Source: Acinetobacter bereziniae LMG 1003 = CIP 70.12 (GTDB lineage Bacteria; Pseudomonadota; Gammaproteobacteria; Pseudomonadales; Moraxellaceae). Taken from it: a stretch of DNA of 44,662 bases. A program made the position numbers and the translations under genes. The notes under the pieces were generated by a model. That model searched no databases. It had not been told where the DNA came from and saw only the letters and a program-made list of their open reading frames with translations. This document shows positions 33,477-42,387 of the stretch, piece after piece. The stretch is from assembly GCF_000368925.1 (NCBI RefSeq), contig NZ_KB849755.1:231114-275775 (forward strand). Direction: 5' to 3'. Position 1 is the first letter of the stretch; every line of letters begins with the position of its first letter.

Positions 33477-34682
33477 ATGTCTAGTTTGAATTCTTCTACC
33501 TCAGCCACAGTGATCCAAAATGATCAACAGGCGATTAATGCAGCTTACCAAGTTGCTGATTTTGCTTTGGTAGAACGAAATATACGTGATCAACAACGAA
33601 TTTTACCTGTTGATGTCATCCAAGAATTAAGCCACAAAGGATTAGGTGGTATCCGTATTGCAAAAAAATACGGTGGTGCTCAAGTTTCCAATAAAACGCT
33701 GGCACATGTTTTCCGCATTTTATCTAAGGCAGATGCCAGTGTTGGTCAGATTCCCCAGAACCAATTTGGTTTGTTAAATGCCATCGAAAACATTGCCAGT
33801 GAATCACAAAAACAATTTATTTATGCTGAGATTTTAAAAGGTAAACGTCTTGCCAACGGTGGTCCTGAACGCAACAGCAAAGATACCAAAACGATAGAAA
33901 CGCGCTTAGATCAGGTAAATGGTCAATATATTTTGAATGGCGAGAAATTTTATTCAACAGGTTCATCATTTGCAGATTGGCTCGCAATACGTGCAATCCA
34001 TCCATTGGGGCATACTGTTCTCACCATTATCAATGCCCAAGCTCAAGGTGTCGAAATAGCAAATGATTGGGATGGTTTTGGTCAACGCACCACTGCAAGT
34101 GGTACTGTCCGTTTAAAAAATGTGGTGGTCAGCCCTGAACTAATCATGGACGAAAAGCCACTTGCAGATGCCTCAAAGTATCGTGGTGCTTACTCTCAAT
34201 TGATTCAAGTCGCCATAGATGTGGGAATTGCTGAAGCAGCTTTTGCCGATACATTGTCTGCAATCCATAAAGCTCGTCCAATCGTAGATGCAAATGTCGA
34301 AAAAGCCAGTTTTGAAACTTATACATTACAAGAAGTCGGCAAGCTCAATATTTTACTGGATGCGGCCATTTTACTCTTAGACGAAGCTGCCGAATATTTA
34401 GATCAGTTAGATGCCCAAGACATCGTCACACCAGAACAAGCCAGTAAAGCATCCATTATTGTGGCTGAGGCAAAAGTATATGCCAATGATGCTGCATTAC
34501 AGATTTCTGAAAAACTTCTTGAATTGGGCGGTAGCCGTTCTAGTTTATCTATTCATAACCTTGATCAACATTGGCGAAATGCTCGTGTACATACCTTACA
34601 TGACCCTGTTCGTTGGAAATTACATGCCATCGGCAACTACTACTTAAATGGCACACAAGATCAACGGCATGCTTGGATTTAA
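33477..34682 (+). CDS. sfnB: SfnB-family flavin-dependent oxidoreductase (first copy)
   Basis: The 401-residue protein belongs to the acyl-CoA-dehydrogenase-like group of SfnB/DszC-type flavin enzymes used in sulfur scavenging. Visible features are KKYGGAQVSNKTLAHVFRIL, SVGQIPQNQFGLLNAIE, the flavin-contact tract YILNGEKFYSTGSSFADWLAI, WDGFGQRTTASGTV, and the C-terminal LGGSRSSLSIHNLDQHWRNARVHTLHDPVRWK, typical of DszC/SfnB. It probably uses FMNH2 from a reductase encoded elsewhere. It is first in a seven-gene operon with AAGGTG before its ATG. The second copy follows 34 bp downstream. Confidence 0.88.
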   Translation: MSSLNSSTSATVIQNDQQAINAAYQVADFALVERNIRDQQRILPVDVIQELSHKGLGGIRIAKKYGGAQVSNKTLAHVFRILSKADASVGQIPQNQFGLLNAIENIASESQKQFIYAEILKGKRLANGGPERNSKDTKTIETRLDQVNGQYILNGEKFYSTGSSFADWLAIRAIHPLGHTVLTIINAQAQGVEIANDWDGFGQRTTASGTVRLKNVVVSPELIMDEKPLADASKYRGAYSQLIQVAIDVGIAEAAFADTLSAIHKARPIVDANVEKASFETYTLQEVGKLNILLDAAILLLDEAAEYLDQLDAQDIVTPEQASKASIIVAEAKVYANDAALQISEKLLELGGSRSSLSIHNLDQHWRNARVHTLHDPVRWKLHAIGNYYLNGTQDQRHAWI

Positions 34683-34716
34683 GTAGTAATTCAAAACATT
34701 CATTCAGGGGAAATAT

Positions 34717-35949
34717 ATGAGCACTTATCAAAATATCAGTAAAACATTAGATCATCCAAATCACGCATTCGCCAAAGCGCATATCATTAAAAGTGATGCA
34801 GAGGCCTTAGAGATTGCAGAAAAACTAAGTCAACAATTTAAGCAAGATGCGATTTTACGTGACGCTGAACGCCTGTTACCTTTTGAAGAAATTGAGGCTT
34901 TCAGTCAGTCAGGATTGTGGGCAATCACTGTACCAAAACAATATGGGGGCGCTGAGGTATCCAGCCATACTGTTGCCAAAGTCATTGCTTTGTTCAGTGG
35001 TGTGGATGGCTCTATCGGTCAAATTCCACAAAACCATTTTTATGCTTTAGAAGTATTACGCAATACAGGTACAGCACAACAACAACAAAAGCTTTATCAG
35101 GAAGTGCTTGAAGGTGCTCGCTTTGGTAATGCTTTGGCAGAATTTAAAACCAAAACGGCAGCACAAAAGCATACCCAAATCAGTCAAACTGAACATGGCT
35201 ATGTGGTCAATGGTGAAAAATTTTATTGCACTGGTAGCCTTTTTGCACATCGTATCCCGACATTGGTACGAGATGCTGAGGATCGAGAATATCTGGCTTT
35301 TATTTCAGCAGATGCCCAAGGTTTACAACGAATCAATGATTGGTCTGGTTTTGGGCAAAAAACAACGGGCAGTGGCACGGTCAAATTTAATCAAGTTTTT
35401 GTTGAATCTGAAAATGTTATTCGTTTTGACACTGCCTTCTCAGAACCAACCTTAGTTGGTCCATTTGCGCAAATCATGCATGCAGCGATAGAGACTGGGA
35501 TTGCTCGTGCAGCATTTGAAGAAACCATTGAGCGTATAAAAAAAGCACGTGCGTGGATTGATGCCAATGTAGAACGTGCCGATCAAGATCCTCTAACTAT
35601 TTTTGAATTAGGACGTGTAGCTGCTGATGTACGTGCGAGTGAAGTTTTATTAAAACAAGCTGCTCAATCGATTGACCAAGCCAAGCCTCACCCAACAGAA
35701 GAAAACATTGCCAAAGCATCGATTGATGTTGCAAAAGTCCGAGCACATAGTACTGAAACCGCTTTAAAAGCATCCTCAAAATTAATTGAACTTGCAGGAA
35801 GTCGTGGAAGCCAACGTGCAGATGGTTTAGATCGATACTGGCGCAATGCACGCGTACACACTTTACATGATGCATCACGTTGGAAATATTTCTTTATTGG
35901 AAACTATGTACTCAACAACATCCTTCCACCACGCAGAGGGACATTGTAA
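34717..35949 (+). CDS. sfnB: SfnB-family flavin-dependent oxidoreductase (second copy)
   Basis: The 410-residue protein is a paralogue of the preceding gene: matching blocks include PKQYGGAEVSSHTVAKVIALF, SIGQIPQNHFYALEVLRN, YVVNGEKFYCTGSLFAHRI, WSGFGQKTTGSGTVKF and the C-terminal LAGSRGSQRADGLDRYWRNARVHTLHD. The two copies differ at many positions, so this is an old duplication with probably different or heteromeric roles. AGGGGAAAT precedes the ATG. Its TAA stop overlaps the next start (TAATG), so translation is coupled to the monooxygenase gene. Confidence 0.88.
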   Translation: MSTYQNISKTLDHPNHAFAKAHIIKSDAEALEIAEKLSQQFKQDAILRDAERLLPFEEIEAFSQSGLWAITVPKQYGGAEVSSHTVAKVIALFSGVDGSIGQIPQNHFYALEVLRNTGTAQQQQKLYQEVLEGARFGNALAEFKTKTAAQKHTQISQTEHGYVVNGEKFYCTGSLFAHRIPTLVRDAEDREYLAFISADAQGLQRINDWSGFGQKTTGSGTVKFNQVFVESENVIRFDTAFSEPTLVGPFAQIMHAAIETGIARAAFEETIERIKKARAWIDANVERADQDPLTIFELGRVAADVRASEVLLKQAAQSIDQAKPHPTEENIAKASIDVAKVRAHSTETALKASSKLIELAGSRGSQRADGLDRYWRNARVHTLHDASRWKYFFIGNYVLNNILPPRRGTL

Positions 35950-37382
35950 TGACAAATGCATCTCAAAAAGCAGCCGATAAAAAGAAAATCTTACTTAATG
36001 CCTTCGATATGAACAGTGTTGGTCATATTAATCATGGTTTGTGGACGCATCCCCGTGATGAATCACATCGTTTTAATGAGCTGAATTACTGGACAGACCT
36101 AGCCAAAACATTAGAACAAGGTTTATTTGATGGTTTATTTATTGCTGATATTACGGGGGTCTATGATGTGTATCAGAATGGAATAGATTTAACCTTAAAA
36201 GAATCTATCCAATTGCCAAGTCATGATCCCTCTACCCTGATTTCTGCAATGGCAGCAGTGACTCAAAATCTAGGTTTTGGCGTCACCGTGAATTTAAGTT
36301 ATGAAACGCCTTACCAATTTGCACGGCGTTTCGCTAGTTTAGATCATCTCACACAAGGTCGTATTGGCTGGAATATTGTGACTGGTTATTTAGACAGTGC
36401 TGAGCGTTTAATTGGGCAAAAAGGTCTAAAAGATCATGACTTACGTTATGAACAAGCTGAAGAGTTTTTAGAGCTGTGCTATAAGTTTTGGGAAGGCTCT
36501 TGGGAAAATGATGCCATACAGAAAGACAAGCAAAAGCGTATTTTTACCGATCCCAAAAAAGTACATCAGATCAATCATCATGGTCGCTTTTATCAAAGTC
36601 AGGGCGTATTTCAAGTTTCACCTTCTCCACAACGTACTCCTGTCCTGTTCCAAGCGGGTGCTTCTCCGCGTGGGCTAGCGTTCTCGACTCGACATGCTGA
36701 ATGTGTATTTATTGGTGGTGATCAACCTGCAAAGATCAAACAGCAAGTGGATAAAATTCGTGAACTGGCAATACAACAAGGGCGTGATCCGCAAGACATT
36801 AAAATCTTTGTCGGCATTACTGTTGTCACTGCGGAGACAGATCAACTGGCACAACAAAAGTTAGCTGAATATGCCAGTTATGCAAGCCCCGAAGCAGGTC
36901 TAGCACATTACTCTAGCTCAGTCGGCATTGACCTTTCACAATATGCAGATGATGAAGCTGTTCCTTATCGTCAAACCAACAGTATTGCTTCAGTCAACAA
37001 TAAGTTTAAAGAAAATAAGATCACACCAAATGATCTTAAAGCACAACACCAATTGGGTGGACGTTATCCATTGATTGTCGGAAGTGGCGAAACCATTGCA
37101 GAAAAACTGATTCAACTATTAGATGAAACAGGAATTAATGGTTTTAATCTCACCCGTACTGTAGCACCAGAATCCCATCAAGACTTTATAAAATGGGTCA
37201 TTCCACAACTGCAACAACGTGGTCGGTTTAAAACGCAATATGAGAATGGCACTTTACGCAACAAAATCTTTAATCAGGGTGATTATTTAAATCAACAACA
37301 TCCTGCTTCTGCTTTTCGATGTCAAAACTCAAAACATAACAACAGCATCGAAATAGACAACCTACATCCACAAACTGTCTAA
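35949..37382 (+). CDS. NtaA/SnaA/DszA-family FMN-dependent monooxygenase
   Basis: The 477-residue protein is a class C flavin monooxygenase of the bacterial luciferase fold: LLNAFDMNSVGHINHGLWTHP at the start, then GLFDGLFIADITGVYD, HLTQGRIGWNIVTGYLDSAERLIG, HHGRFYQSQGVFQVSPSPQRTPVLFQAGASPRG. Members use FMNH2 and O2 to oxidise C-S or C-N compounds, such as DszA on sulfones. The start at 35949 is fixed by the TAATG overlap with the upstream gene. With the two SfnB-like enzymes it could cleave an imported organosulfur compound; the substrate is unknown. No flavin reductase is seen in the window. Confidence 0.88.
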   Translation: MTNASQKAADKKKILLNAFDMNSVGHINHGLWTHPRDESHRFNELNYWTDLAKTLEQGLFDGLFIADITGVYDVYQNGIDLTLKESIQLPSHDPSTLISAMAAVTQNLGFGVTVNLSYETPYQFARRFASLDHLTQGRIGWNIVTGYLDSAERLIGQKGLKDHDLRYEQAEEFLELCYKFWEGSWENDAIQKDKQKRIFTDPKKVHQINHHGRFYQSQGVFQVSPSPQRTPVLFQAGASPRGLAFSTRHAECVFIGGDQPAKIKQQVDKIRELAIQQGRDPQDIKIFVGITVVTAETDQLAQQKLAEYASYASPEAGLAHYSSSVGIDLSQYADDEAVPYRQTNSIASVNNKFKENKITPNDLKAQHQLGGRYPLIVGSGETIAEKLIQLLDETGINGFNLTRTVAPESHQDFIKWVIPQLQQRGRFKTQYENGTLRNKIFNQGDYLNQQHPASAFRCQNSKHNNSIEIDNLHPQTV

Positions 37383-37421
37383 ACATCATTGATTTAAATT
37401 ATTGACTTTAAGGGGTGTCAC

Positions 37422-38303
37422 ATGACACAAACAAACTTGCCAACCAATGGCAATCCATCTCCAAGAAACACGACCAAGAATAAATTTATTTTACTCGGCG
37501 TGATTGTTATTGCGGTGATTGCAGGACTTTTTTATTGGAACCAACATAAAAAAACAGGTTCAGCAGAAATCACGATCGGTATTAGTCCACCATTCGCTAA
37601 GCCCTTGCTCGTTGCAGCAGAAGAAGCAATGAAACAAGGTATTCGCATTAAGCTGGTTGAATTTTCTGACTGGAATACACCCAATATTACCTTGAATCAT
37701 GGTGATATAGATGCAAACTACTTCCAGCATCAGCCATTTCTAAGCAATGCTTTAAAAGAAACAGGCTTTAAACTCAAGCCGATTGCAACAGGTGTGGCAA
37801 CGCATGTTGGTTTATATTCTAAAAAATATGATTCCTTGGCGGCAGTACCTAACAATGCACGTGTGGTTATCCCCAATGACCCTGTAAACCAAGGTCGTGC
37901 CCTATTACTTTTACAGCAAGCCAAGCTGATTAGCTTAAAAGATCCAAATAATCATTTATCCAACTTACAAGACATTACGGCGAATCCAAAGAATTTTAAA
38001 TTTATTGAAGTTGAAGGACCGCAGACTGCGCGTGCGGTAGATGATGCAGATTTGGTATTTAGTTATCCGCTCTATTTACGTTTGGCAAAAACCATCGATC
38101 CCAATAAAGCATTATTACTTGATGATAATACCAATACTCGTTATGCGATTTTGTTTGTGGTCAAAGATGACTATGAACAACAACATCCTGACAAGGCAAA
38201 ACAACTCAAAGAATTCATTAAGATTTATCAAACTTCTGACAAAGTCAAACAAGCTTTAAACGATGATATTGGTGAAAACTTATGGTTCGCAGGTTGGAAA
38301 TAA
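37422..38303 (+). CDS. MetQ/NlpA-like ABC transporter binding protein (first copy)
   Basis: The 293-residue protein has an N-terminal tail (1-24), one hydrophobic segment (about 24-42) and a MetQ-like binding domain (ITIGISPPFAKPLLVAAEE, FSDWNTPNITLNHGDIDANYFQHQPFL, VVIPNDPVNQGRALLLLQQ). There is no lipobox Cys, so it is probably held by an uncleaved membrane anchor rather than lipid. Where methionine-binding MetQ has an Asn in an INTTYA-like strand, this protein has LVFSYPLYLRLA, hinting at another ligand. AAGGGG precedes the ATG. Only ten bases separate it from the second copy. Confidence 0.88.
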   Translation: MTQTNLPTNGNPSPRNTTKNKFILLGVIVIAVIAGLFYWNQHKKTGSAEITIGISPPFAKPLLVAAEEAMKQGIRIKLVEFSDWNTPNITLNHGDIDANYFQHQPFLSNALKETGFKLKPIATGVATHVGLYSKKYDSLAAVPNNARVVIPNDPVNQGRALLLLQQAKLISLKDPNNHLSNLQDITANPKNFKFIEVEGPQTARAVDDADLVFSYPLYLRLAKTIDPNKALLLDDNTNTRYAILFVVKDDYEQQHPDKAKQLKEFIKIYQTSDKVKQALNDDIGENLWFAGWK

Positions 38304-38313
38304 GGAAACGTTC

Positions 38314-39150
38314 ATGTCTCAAATTTCCAAACTTAGTCATAAAAATCTATGGATTGGTCTTGCTGTTGTGGTCATTATATTCGGGCTATTTGGCTATCGA
38401 TATGTAAAAAACCAGCAGAAAGAAAATGTTTTAACCATTGGTATCAGTCCTCCCTATGCAGAACTACTCCAAACAGTTGCCAATGAGGTCGAGAAAGATG
38501 GCATTCATGTCAAACTGGTTGAATTCTCAGATTGGCAAGCGCCCAATGTTGCGGTTCAAAACCGTGACATTGATGCTAACTTTTTTCAGCAAAGCGTCTT
38601 TTTAAAAAATGCGATTAAACAAACCAACTATGACTTACATGCTTTCGGCACTGGAAGCGGGAGTCATGTTGGTCTGTACTCGAAACAGTACAAGTCTTTA
38701 GATGCCTTGCCACAGCATGCGCGTGTAGTGATTCCTAGTGATCCCGTAAATTCTGCACGTGCCTTAATTCTGCTCCATCGTGCTGGGCTGATTCAGATCA
38801 AAGATATCAATAACGAACTTTCAACTTTACAGGATATTGTTTCAAACCCTAAGCAATTGAAGTTTATAGAAGTTGAAGGTCCTCAAACGGCGTTAGCATA
38901 CGATGATGCGGACCTCATCTTTGGTTTTCCCCATTACCTCAATATGGCAAAAAAAGCAGACCCACATAGCGCACTGTTTTTAGATCCGATTGATAAAAAA
39001 TACGCCATCCTTTTTGTCACACGTCGTGACTATCAAGATAAAAACCAAAAGTTAGAGAAATTTATTCAAGCTTTCCAAAACTCACAACAGGTTCGAAATA
39101 TTTTAGATAAAGATTTCGGCAAAGATATGTGGTTTGCAGGCTGGAAATAA
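38314..39150 (+). CDS. MetQ/NlpA-like ABC transporter binding protein (second copy)
   Basis: The 278-residue paralogue of the preceding gene also has an N-terminal anchor (about 13-31, WIGLAVVVIIFGLFGYRYV) with no lipobox Cys. Matching blocks are LTIGISPPYAELLQTVANEV, FSDWQAPNVAVQNRDIDANFFQQSVFL, VVIPSDPVNSARALILLHRAGLI and VEGPQTALAYDDADLIFGFPHYL. The start is ATG 38314, with AAGGAAA just upstream; a longer frame would overlap the first copy. The two proteins probably serve one permease with different ligands. Confidence 0.88.
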   Translation: MSQISKLSHKNLWIGLAVVVIIFGLFGYRYVKNQQKENVLTIGISPPYAELLQTVANEVEKDGIHVKLVEFSDWQAPNVAVQNRDIDANFFQQSVFLKNAIKQTNYDLHAFGTGSGSHVGLYSKQYKSLDALPQHARVVIPSDPVNSARALILLHRAGLIQIKDINNELSTLQDIVSNPKQLKFIEVEGPQTALAYDDADLIFGFPHYLNMAKKADPHSALFLDPIDKKYAILFVTRRDYQDKNQKLEKFIQAFQNSQQVRNILDKDFGKDMWFAGWK

Positions 39151-39161
39151 GGAGCATAGAA

Positions 39162-40232
39162 ATGGTGAGTTTCGGTTCACAGGTTGACTTTTCAGTCCCT
39201 CATATCAAAATCCGTGATTTAAATAAGTTTTATGCAGGTCAAGACCAAAAAATTCATGCATTGAAAAATATCAATCTCGATATTCCTCAAGGCAAAATTT
39301 TCGGCATCATCGGCAAAAGTGGCGCAGGTAAGTCTTCACTTCTTAGAACATTGAATGGTCTGGAAAGCATTTCTGAAGGAAGCATCCATATCCATCAACA
39401 GAATTTGGCTGAATTGAGCCATGCAGAATTGATTCAAACACGTCAAAGAATTGGCATGATCTTTCAACATTTTAATTTAATGTCCGCGAAGACTGTTTGG
39501 GACAATGTGGCATTGCCCTTGAAAATCGCCCAAGTTAATAAAGCCGAAATCGAAACACGCGTCAACGAAGTTTTAGCGCTGGTTGGATTAAGCAATAAAG
39601 CCTATAACTACCCTTCACAATTATCTGGTGGTCAAAAACAACGTGTTGGTATCGCTCGTGCATTGGTGCATCATCCTGAAATTTTACTTTGTGATGAAGC
39701 AACATCCGCACTTGACCCTGAAAGCACTTCAGTTGTGCTGTCTTTATTGAAAAAAATCAATCGTGAATTGGGTATCACCATTGTTTTAATTACCCATGAA
39801 ATGCAAGTGATTCGTGAAATTTGCGATCAAGTGGTGGTGATTGAACATGGAGAAATCGTTGAATCAGGTCAAGTCTGGTCTGTGTTCTCTAAGCCTGAGC
39901 AAAAAATTACCCAAGAATTGTTAAACTTAGAGCAACTTGATTTACCTTTTGGTCTTGTTGATGAACCTCAATCCGATTCAACACATAGTATTTTAAAACT
40001 ACGCTACGAAACAGATCCTAAAAACTCTCCAGATCTAGTACAGGTTTTTCAAGCATTTGAAGCATCTGTTCATTTATATCAAAGCCATATCGACAGTATC
40101 CAAAATCACTTGATTGGTACATTGATTGTAGGTACTGCGCAAATCGATATAGACCTTGCCGCATTGCAAGAAAAACTAAAACTTCGTATTGCACAAATAG
40201 AGGTACTGGGCTATGCAAGACCAACTCATTGA
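39162..40232 (+). CDS. metN: ABC transporter ATP-binding protein, MetN type with NIL domain
   Basis: The 356-residue ATPase has Walker A GKSGAGKSS near 51-59, Q-loop QHFNLM, signature LSGGQKQR, Walker B ILLCDEATSALD and the switch His in ITHEM. The C-terminal 90 residues form a NIL domain (ILKLRYETDPKNSPDLVQVF ... LIVGTAQIDIDLAAL), which in MetN binds methionine and shuts the transporter down. That suggests feedback by methionine or a related sulfur amino acid here. The ATG at 39162 follows GGAGCATAGAA. It overlaps the permease gene by 20 bp. Confidence 0.93.
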   Translation: MVSFGSQVDFSVPHIKIRDLNKFYAGQDQKIHALKNINLDIPQGKIFGIIGKSGAGKSSLLRTLNGLESISEGSIHIHQQNLAELSHAELIQTRQRIGMIFQHFNLMSAKTVWDNVALPLKIAQVNKAEIETRVNEVLALVGLSNKAYNYPSQLSGGQKQRVGIARALVHHPEILLCDEATSALDPESTSVVLSLLKKINRELGITIVLITHEMQVIREICDQVVVIEHGEIVESGQVWSVFSKPEQKITQELLNLEQLDLPFGLVDEPQSDSTHSILKLRYETDPKNSPDLVQVFQAFEASVHLYQSHIDSIQNHLIGTLIVGTAQIDIDLAALQEKLKLRIAQIEVLGYARPTH

Positions 40233-40872
40233 TTTATTGATCACAGGGACAATTGACACCCTACTAATGGTGGGTGTTTCTGCTTTTATTGCCTTTTTAA
40301 TTGGATTGCCTCTCGCAGTTGTGTTAGTGAATACATCGGAGCAAGGGATTTATCCCTCTAAAAAGATCAACCATGCTTTAGGCACAGTGATCAATATTAC
40401 CCGCTCTGTTCCCTTTCTTATTTTGATGGTTGCACTTATTCCTTTAACCCGTTGGATTGTTGGAACAAGTTATGGGGTATGGGCTGCTGTTGTTCCATTG
40501 ACGTTAGCGGCAACTCCATTTTTTGCTCGTATCGCTGAAGTAAGTTTACGTGAGGTTGATCAAGGCTTAATTGAAGCAGCACAGGCGATGGGCTGTAACC
40601 GTAAACAGATTGTTTGGCATGTGCTTTTACCTGAAGCATTACCAGGAATCGTAGCTGGTTTTACGGTTACTATTGTCACCATGATTAACTCGTCAGCGAT
40701 TGCTGGTGCAATTGGTGCAGGTGGATTGGGTGATATTGCATACCGCTATGGTTATCAGCGTTTTGATATGCAAATGATGTTTGCTGTGATCGTGGTTTTA
40801 GTTGCGTTGGTCATGCTTGTTCAGGCATTTGGTGACAGTCTGGCAAATCAATTGGATAAACGGAAGATTTAA
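40213..40872 (+). CDS. metI: ABC transporter permease, MetI type
   Basis: The 219-residue protein has five or six membrane helices and the conserved EAA loop EAAQAMGCNRKQIVWHVLLPEALPGIVAG, which docks on the ATPase. INSSAIAGAIGAGGLGDIAYRYGYQRF is typical of MetI permeases. Its start lies inside metN, a 20-bp overlap, as expected for subunits made in fixed ratio. It completes the importer and the operon. A perfect hairpin without T run lies at 40920-40939 and may be the 3' end of the transcript. Confidence 0.93.
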   Translation: MQDQLIDLLITGTIDTLLMVGVSAFIAFLIGLPLAVVLVNTSEQGIYPSKKINHALGTVINITRSVPFLILMVALIPLTRWIVGTSYGVWAAVVPLTLAATPFFARIAEVSLREVDQGLIEAAQAMGCNRKQIVWHVLLPEALPGIVAGFTVTIVTMINSSAIAGAIGAGGLGDIAYRYGYQRFDMQMMFAVIVVLVALVMLVQAFGDSLANQLDKRKI

Positions 40873-40919
40873 AGAATGATTGATCATTTTTGAAACTATG
40901 CTGGTTGTATATGGCGTGT

Positions 40920-40939
40920 AGAGGTACAACTGTACCTCT
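40920..40939. terminator. Hairpin after metI
   Basis: AGAGGTAC and GTACCTCT pair perfectly around AACT, about 50 bp past the metI stop. No T run follows, so termination is uncertain. Confidence 0.35.
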
Positions 40940-41145
40940 GATTCGATTGAACATTAATTCACTACATATCTACGCTGATAAGCTGATTGTTTTGCGCAAT
41001 AAAAACTCGATTTATAATTAAAAAACGACCACAGCTATAAATAGACATGATCTGTTTAAAAACTTATAGCGCGTAGACCTGACTTTGTCACGGCTTTCAT
41101 GTAAAATCACTGGCAATTTTTATATAACACTTTGTGAGTCTTTTC

Positions 41146-42237
41146 ATGGGTTTTAATTGCGGTATTGTCGGCTTGCCGAACGTGGGTAAATCTACTCTTT
41201 TCAATGCATTGACTAAAGCTGCTATTGCTGCGGAAAACTTCCCATTTTGTACGATTGAACCGAATACAGGTATTGTTCCAGTACCAGATCCACGTTTAGA
41301 CAAATTAACTGCCATTGTAAAACCGCAACGTGTCATTCCAACAACAATGGAATTCGTTGATATTGCAGGCTTGGTTGCAGGTGCGTCTAAAGGTGAAGGT
41401 TTAGGTAACCAATTTCTTGCAAACATCCGTGAAACTGATGCGATTGCACACGTTGTTCGTTGTTTTGAAGATGAAAACGTCATCCATGTAAATGGTAAAA
41501 TTGATCCATTAGATGATATTGCAACGATCAATACTGAACTTGCTCTTGCTGACTTGGAAACCGTCACTAAAGCAGTTACTCGTTTAGCAAAATCAGCAAA
41601 AGGTGGCGACAAAGAAGCTGTTGCAACTAAAGCGGTGCTCGACAAAATCTTACCATTGCTTGATGAAGGTAAACCTGCACGTGCTGCTGATTTAGATGAT
41701 GATGAGCGTAAGCTTGTTCGTGGTTTTGGTTTAATGACTTTAAAACCAACCATGTATATTGCAAACGTTGCAGAAGATGGGTTTGAAAACAATCCACATC
41801 TTGAAGCTGTGAAAAAGTTAGCTGCTGAAGAAAATGCAATTGTTGTTCCACTTTGCAACCAAATCGAAGCTGAAATTTCACTTTTAGATGATGAAGATCG
41901 TGCAGAATTTCTTGAAGCCTTAGGCATGGAAGAACCAGGTCTTAACGTGGTGATCCGTGCAGGTTATAGCTTATTGGGCTTACAAACTTACTTCACCGCT
42001 GGTGTACAAGAAGTTCGTGCTTGGACTGTAAAAGTGGGTGCAACTGCTCCTCAAGCGGCTGGTGTAATTCACACTGACTTTGAAAAAGGCTTCATCCGTG
42101 CAGAATGTATTGCTTATGATGACTTCATTCAATTCAATGGTGAAAATGGTGCAAAAGAAGCAGGTAAATGGCGTCTAGAAGGTAAAACATACATCGTTCA
42201 AGATGGCGATGTATTGCACTTCCGTTTTAATGTTTAA
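41146..42237 (+). CDS. ychF: Obg-like ATPase/GTPase YchF
   Basis: YchF is a ribosome-associated P-loop NTPase of the Obg family, linked to stress responses; it prefers ATP. The 363-residue length matches E. coli YchF. The P-loop GLPNVGKST is at residues 8-16, then DIAGLVAGASKGEGLGNQFL (switch II) and ANVAEDG in place of the GTP-specific NKxD motif, which explains ATP use. The C-terminal TGS domain starts near 280 (FTAGVQEVRAWTVKVG). ATG 41146 is chosen over an in-frame GTG at 41134 because it begins MGFNCGIVGLPN as in other YchFs. A candidate promoter is TGACTT-N16-TAAAAT upstream. Confidence 0.97.
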   Translation: MGFNCGIVGLPNVGKSTLFNALTKAAIAAENFPFCTIEPNTGIVPVPDPRLDKLTAIVKPQRVIPTTMEFVDIAGLVAGASKGEGLGNQFLANIRETDAIAHVVRCFEDENVIHVNGKIDPLDDIATINTELALADLETVTKAVTRLAKSAKGGDKEAVATKAVLDKILPLLDEGKPARAADLDDDERKLVRGFGLMTLKPTMYIANVAEDGFENNPHLEAVKKLAAEENAIVVPLCNQIEAEISLLDDEDRAEFLEALGMEEPGLNVVIRAGYSLLGLQTYFTAGVQEVRAWTVKVGATAPQAAGVIHTDFEKGFIRAECIAYDDFIQFNGENGAKEAGKWRLEGKTYIVQDGDVLHFRFNV

Positions 42238-42259
42238 AACGCTTTAATACCTTGATTAA

Positions 42260-42290
42260 ACAGGTTGAAGCTATCTTCAACCTGTTTTTT
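42260..42290 (+). terminator. ychF intrinsic terminator
   Basis: ACAGGTTGAAG pairs with CTTCAACCTGT around a short CTAT-type loop and is followed by six T, about 25 bp after the ychF stop. Confidence 0.93.
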
Positions 42291-42387
42291 ATTGCTTCAA
42301 CTTTCATCAAGTTCTGTGATGATCATTTCAAAATGCATATAAAGATATTTAATCTTTCTTTATCGTGATTCAGACCTATAAGAATAT

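Noticed and set aside
41097..41927. A 276-codon open frame antisense to ychF, Ser/Ala-rich
   Set aside because: It mirrors the codon bias of ychF, shows no family motif and no ribosome-binding site.
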